Positions 62,401 through 64,000 of a DNA stretch of 64,000 nt are shown here, in pieces. Both the position numbers and the translations under genes were made by a program. The stretch is from Diplosphaera chodatii (taxonomy: Eukaryota > Chlorophyta > Trebouxiophyceae > Prasiolales > Stichococcaceae). Within the stretch, counting starts at the first letter, position 1. The number at the start of each line of letters is the position of its first letter. Below the pieces are notes generated by a model. It searched no databases and had not been told where the DNA came from. It saw nothing but the letters and a program-made list of their open reading frames with translations. The stretch spans positions 1,612,001 through 1,676,000 of the forward strand of contig JAALGY010000041.1 of NCBI GenBank assembly GCA_032358165.1, read 5' to 3'.

Positions 62401-64000
62401 CTGAGCCTGCCGACAGTGGACCTGCCCACACTCACCCTGGACTTGCCCACGCTGACGCTGGACCTGCCCACACTCACCCTGGACCTGCCGACGCTGCCCA
62501 GCATCGATGTGCCATCGCTGAGCCTGCCGACAGTGGACCTGCCCACGCTGACGCTGGACCTGCCGACGCTGCCCAGCATCGATGTGCCATCGCTGAGCCT
62601 GCCGACAGTGGACCTGCCCACGCTGTCGCTGGACCTGCCCACACTCACCCTGGACCTGCCGACGCTGCCCAGCATCGATGTGCCATCGCTGAGCCTGCCG
62701 ACAGTGGACCTGCCCACGCTGACGCTGGACCTGCCCACACTCACCCTGGACCTGCCGACGCTGCCCAGCATCGATGTGCCATCGCTGAGCCTGCCGACAG
62801 TGGACCTGCCCACGCTGACCCTGGACCTGCCGACGCTGCCCAGCATCGATGTGCCATCGCTGAGCCTGCCGACAGTGGACCTGCCCACGCTGACGCTGGA
62901 CCTGCCCACACTCACCCTGGACCTGCCGACGCTGCCCAGCATCGATGTGCCATCGCTGAGCCTGCCGACAGTGGACCTGCCCACGCTGACGCTGGACCTG
63001 CCCACACTCACCCTGGACCTGCCGACGCTGCCCAGCATCGATGTGCCATCGCTGAGCCTGCCGACTGTGGACCTGCCCACGCTGACGCTGGACCTGCCCA
63101 CACTCACCTTGGACCCGCCGACGCTGCCCAGCATCGATGTGCCATCGCTGAGCCTGCCGACAGTGGACCTGCCCACGCTGACGCTGGACCTGCCCACACT
63201 CACCCTGGACCTGCCGACGCTGCCCAGCATCGATGTGCCATCGCTGAGCCTGCCGACGCTGGACCTGCCCACACTCACCCTGGACCTGCCGACGCTGCCC
63301 AGCATCGATGTGCCATCGCTGAGCCTGCCGACAGTGGACCTGCCCACACTCACCCTGGACCTGCCGACGCTGCCCAGCATCGATGTGCCATCGCTGAGCC
63401 TGCCGACAGTGGACCTGCCCACGCTGACGCTGGACCTGCCCACACTCACCCTGGACCTGCCGACGCTGCCCAGCATCGATGTGCCATCGCTGAGCCTGCC
63501 GACAGTGGACCTGCCCACACTCACCCTGGACTTGCCCACGCTGACGCTGGACCTGCCCACACTCACCCTGGACCTGCCGACGCTGCCCAGCATCGATGTG
63601 CCATCGCTGAGCCTGCCGACAGTGGACCTGCCCACGCTGACGCTGGACCTGCCGACGCTGCCCAGCATCGATGTGCCATCGCTGAGCCTGCCGACAGTGG
63701 ACCTGCCCACGCTGTCGCTGGACCTGCCCACACTCACCCTGGACCTGCCGACGCTGCCCAGCATCGATGTGCCATCGCTGAGCCTGCCGACAGTGGACCT
63801 GCCCACGCTGACGCTGGACCTGCCCACACTCACCCTGGACCTGCCGACGCTGCCCAGCATCGATGTGCCATCGCTGAGCCTGCCGACAGTGGACCTGCCC
63901 ACGCTGACCCTGGACCTGCCGACGCTGCCCAGCATCGATGTGCCATCGCTGAGCCTGCCGACAGTGGACCTGCCCACGCTGACGCTGGACCTGCCCACAC
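53416..64000 (+). CDS. Giant secreted Pro/Thr- and Leu-rich tandem-repeat protein, open at the right edge
   Basis: Exons 53416-53544, 54157-54588, 54840-55052, 55395-55727 and 55897 to the edge are all in phase and give at least 3,070 residues with no stop. Exon 1 is a classic signal peptide: charged start MAHRHSAHSAA, hydrophobic core VACTMLLVLAVFGG, small-residue cleavage site, then QQQRKLGRRLDARQ. Next comes a Thr-Pro domain of PTAQPTAAPT type (to about 56480), likely hydroxylated and O-glycosylated; an Ala/Asn/Thr/Val zone (56480-56900); LPTLDAT heptads (about 57370-58920); a Gly-rich patch (59455-59620); 34 copies of a 17-residue unit (59833-61566); and a 25/32-residue LPTLTLDLPTLPSIDVPSLS unit to the edge. 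A cell-wall, matrix or surface role is inferred; no family is recognised. The last exon, over 8.1 kb, has no intron although the 5' part has four. Long open frames on the opposite strand are by-products of the repeats. Confidence 0.75.
54300..56480 (+). repeat. Pro-Thr-rich coding repeats (QPTAAPT type)
   Basis: Irregular repeats of 4-7 codons built on P-T-A-Q-P-T-A-A-P-T, interrupted by introns 54589-54839, 55053-55394 and 55728-55896. Inside it a longer block, SAALAVTATLPLLTVSTPSP plus its PTAAPT linker, is duplicated at about 55950-56200 and partly again at 56270-56340. Confidence 0.85.
57370..58920 (+). repeat. 21-base (7-residue) tandem repeat, LDATLPT/S
   Basis: About 70 units encoding L-D-A/V-T-L-P-S/T with few exceptions. 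Local 63-base super-units (three heptads) recur, for example from 57421 to 57484, so recent slippage or unequal exchange has copied blocks. Confidence 0.93.
59833..61566 (+). repeat. 51-base (17-residue) tandem repeat, 34 units
   Basis: Unit CTGCCGTCCTTCAGCCTGCC... encodes L-P-S-F-S-L-P-S-V-G-S-L-P-S-V-D-T. The distance from the first unit start (59833) to the point where the pattern breaks (61567) is exactly 34 x 51. Variant markers recur 357 bases apart (for example TGGGCACCTT at 60011 and 60368, and ACCCTTCCGTCC at 60136 and 60493), a seven-unit higher-order period. Confidence 0.95.
61690..64000 (+). repeat. 75/96-base (25/32-residue) tandem repeat with 1089-base higher-order period
   Basis: The basic unit encodes L-P-T-L-T-L-D-L-P-T-L-P-S-I-D-V-P-S-L-S then L-P-T-V-D; many units carry one or two extra LPTLTLD heptads, giving 96 bases or more. 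Rare variants recur exactly 1089 bases apart: ACTTGCCCAC at 62441 and 63530, CGCTGTCGCT at 62621 and 63710, CACGCTGACC at 62811 and 63900. The array continues past the window. Confidence 0.95.

Noticed and set aside
59067..63998. 1643-codon minus-strand open frame (Gly-Arg-Ser-Ser-Val type repeats)
   Set aside because: It is the mirror of the + strand repeat gene. The + frame has a signal peptide and four in-phase introns upstream; the minus frame has neither, and its start is just the window edge.
57370..64000. CRISPR-like regular repeats
   Set aside because: Units are contiguous and coding with no unique spacers, and the genome is eukaryotic.

Overview
The window is nuclear DNA from a green alga, most likely a chlorophyte. 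It has compact, GC-rich genes on both strands, each broken by many short introns whose acceptors usually read TGCAG. It encodes a mitochondrial glycine-cleavage H protein, algal/plant-type F-box and bZIP proteins, a protein with a plastid-type leader and a ciliary RIB72/EFHC-type protein. No bacterial, organellar, viral or transposon gene was recognised. Gene models were built by eye: exons were joined only where splice sites, phase and family conservation agreed, and uncertain joins are stated.

Layout. 1-8.3 kb: the 3' end of Mediator subunit MED4 (+), a CenH3-like histone (-), and a long disordered nuclear protein with a Cys-rich module and a Tify-domain-binding-like (TDBD) fold (+). 8.9-12.0 kb: a 12-exon RCC1 propeller protein (-). 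12.5-15.7 kb: an F-box/SUKH/ApaG protein of the SKIP16 type (-), divergent from GCSH (+) at 16.3 kb. 18.1-20.6 kb: a group I (VIP1-like) bZIP factor (+). 21.8-26.0 kb: a three-DM10 RIB72/EFHC-type axonemal protein (-), divergent from a UMP-CMP kinase (+). 28.2-36.0 kb: deoxyhypusine hydroxylase (-), a 51-residue cysteine-pair protein (+) and NatC subunit NAA35 (+). 36.3-40.6 kb: EI24 (-) and ribosomal protein eL15 (-). 40.9-42.0 kb: an unidentified single-pass, probably plastid membrane protein (+). 42.4-46.4 kb: mitochondrial ATP synthase 24-kDa-type subunit (-) divergent from COX11 (+). 46.6-49 kb: a helical-repeat, organellar RNA-binding-type protein (-). 49.7-51.8 kb: proteasome lid subunit RPN8 (+). 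53.4 kb to the right edge: a giant secreted repeat protein (+), at least 3,070 residues and still open at the window end.

The genes are mostly housekeeping: chromatin and transcription (MED4, CenH3, TDBD protein, bZIP), protein fate (RPN8, F-box/ApaG, DOHH, NatC, eL15), mitochondria (GCSH, COX11, ATP synthase subunit) and nucleotide metabolism. The least ordinary items are the giant protein, built from nested tandem repeats of 21, 51 and 75/96 bases with 357- and 1089-base higher-order periods; an apparent excess of GC-AG introns; the CenH3 with an intact H3 N-terminus; and the TDBD protein with a low-complexity insert inside its fold.
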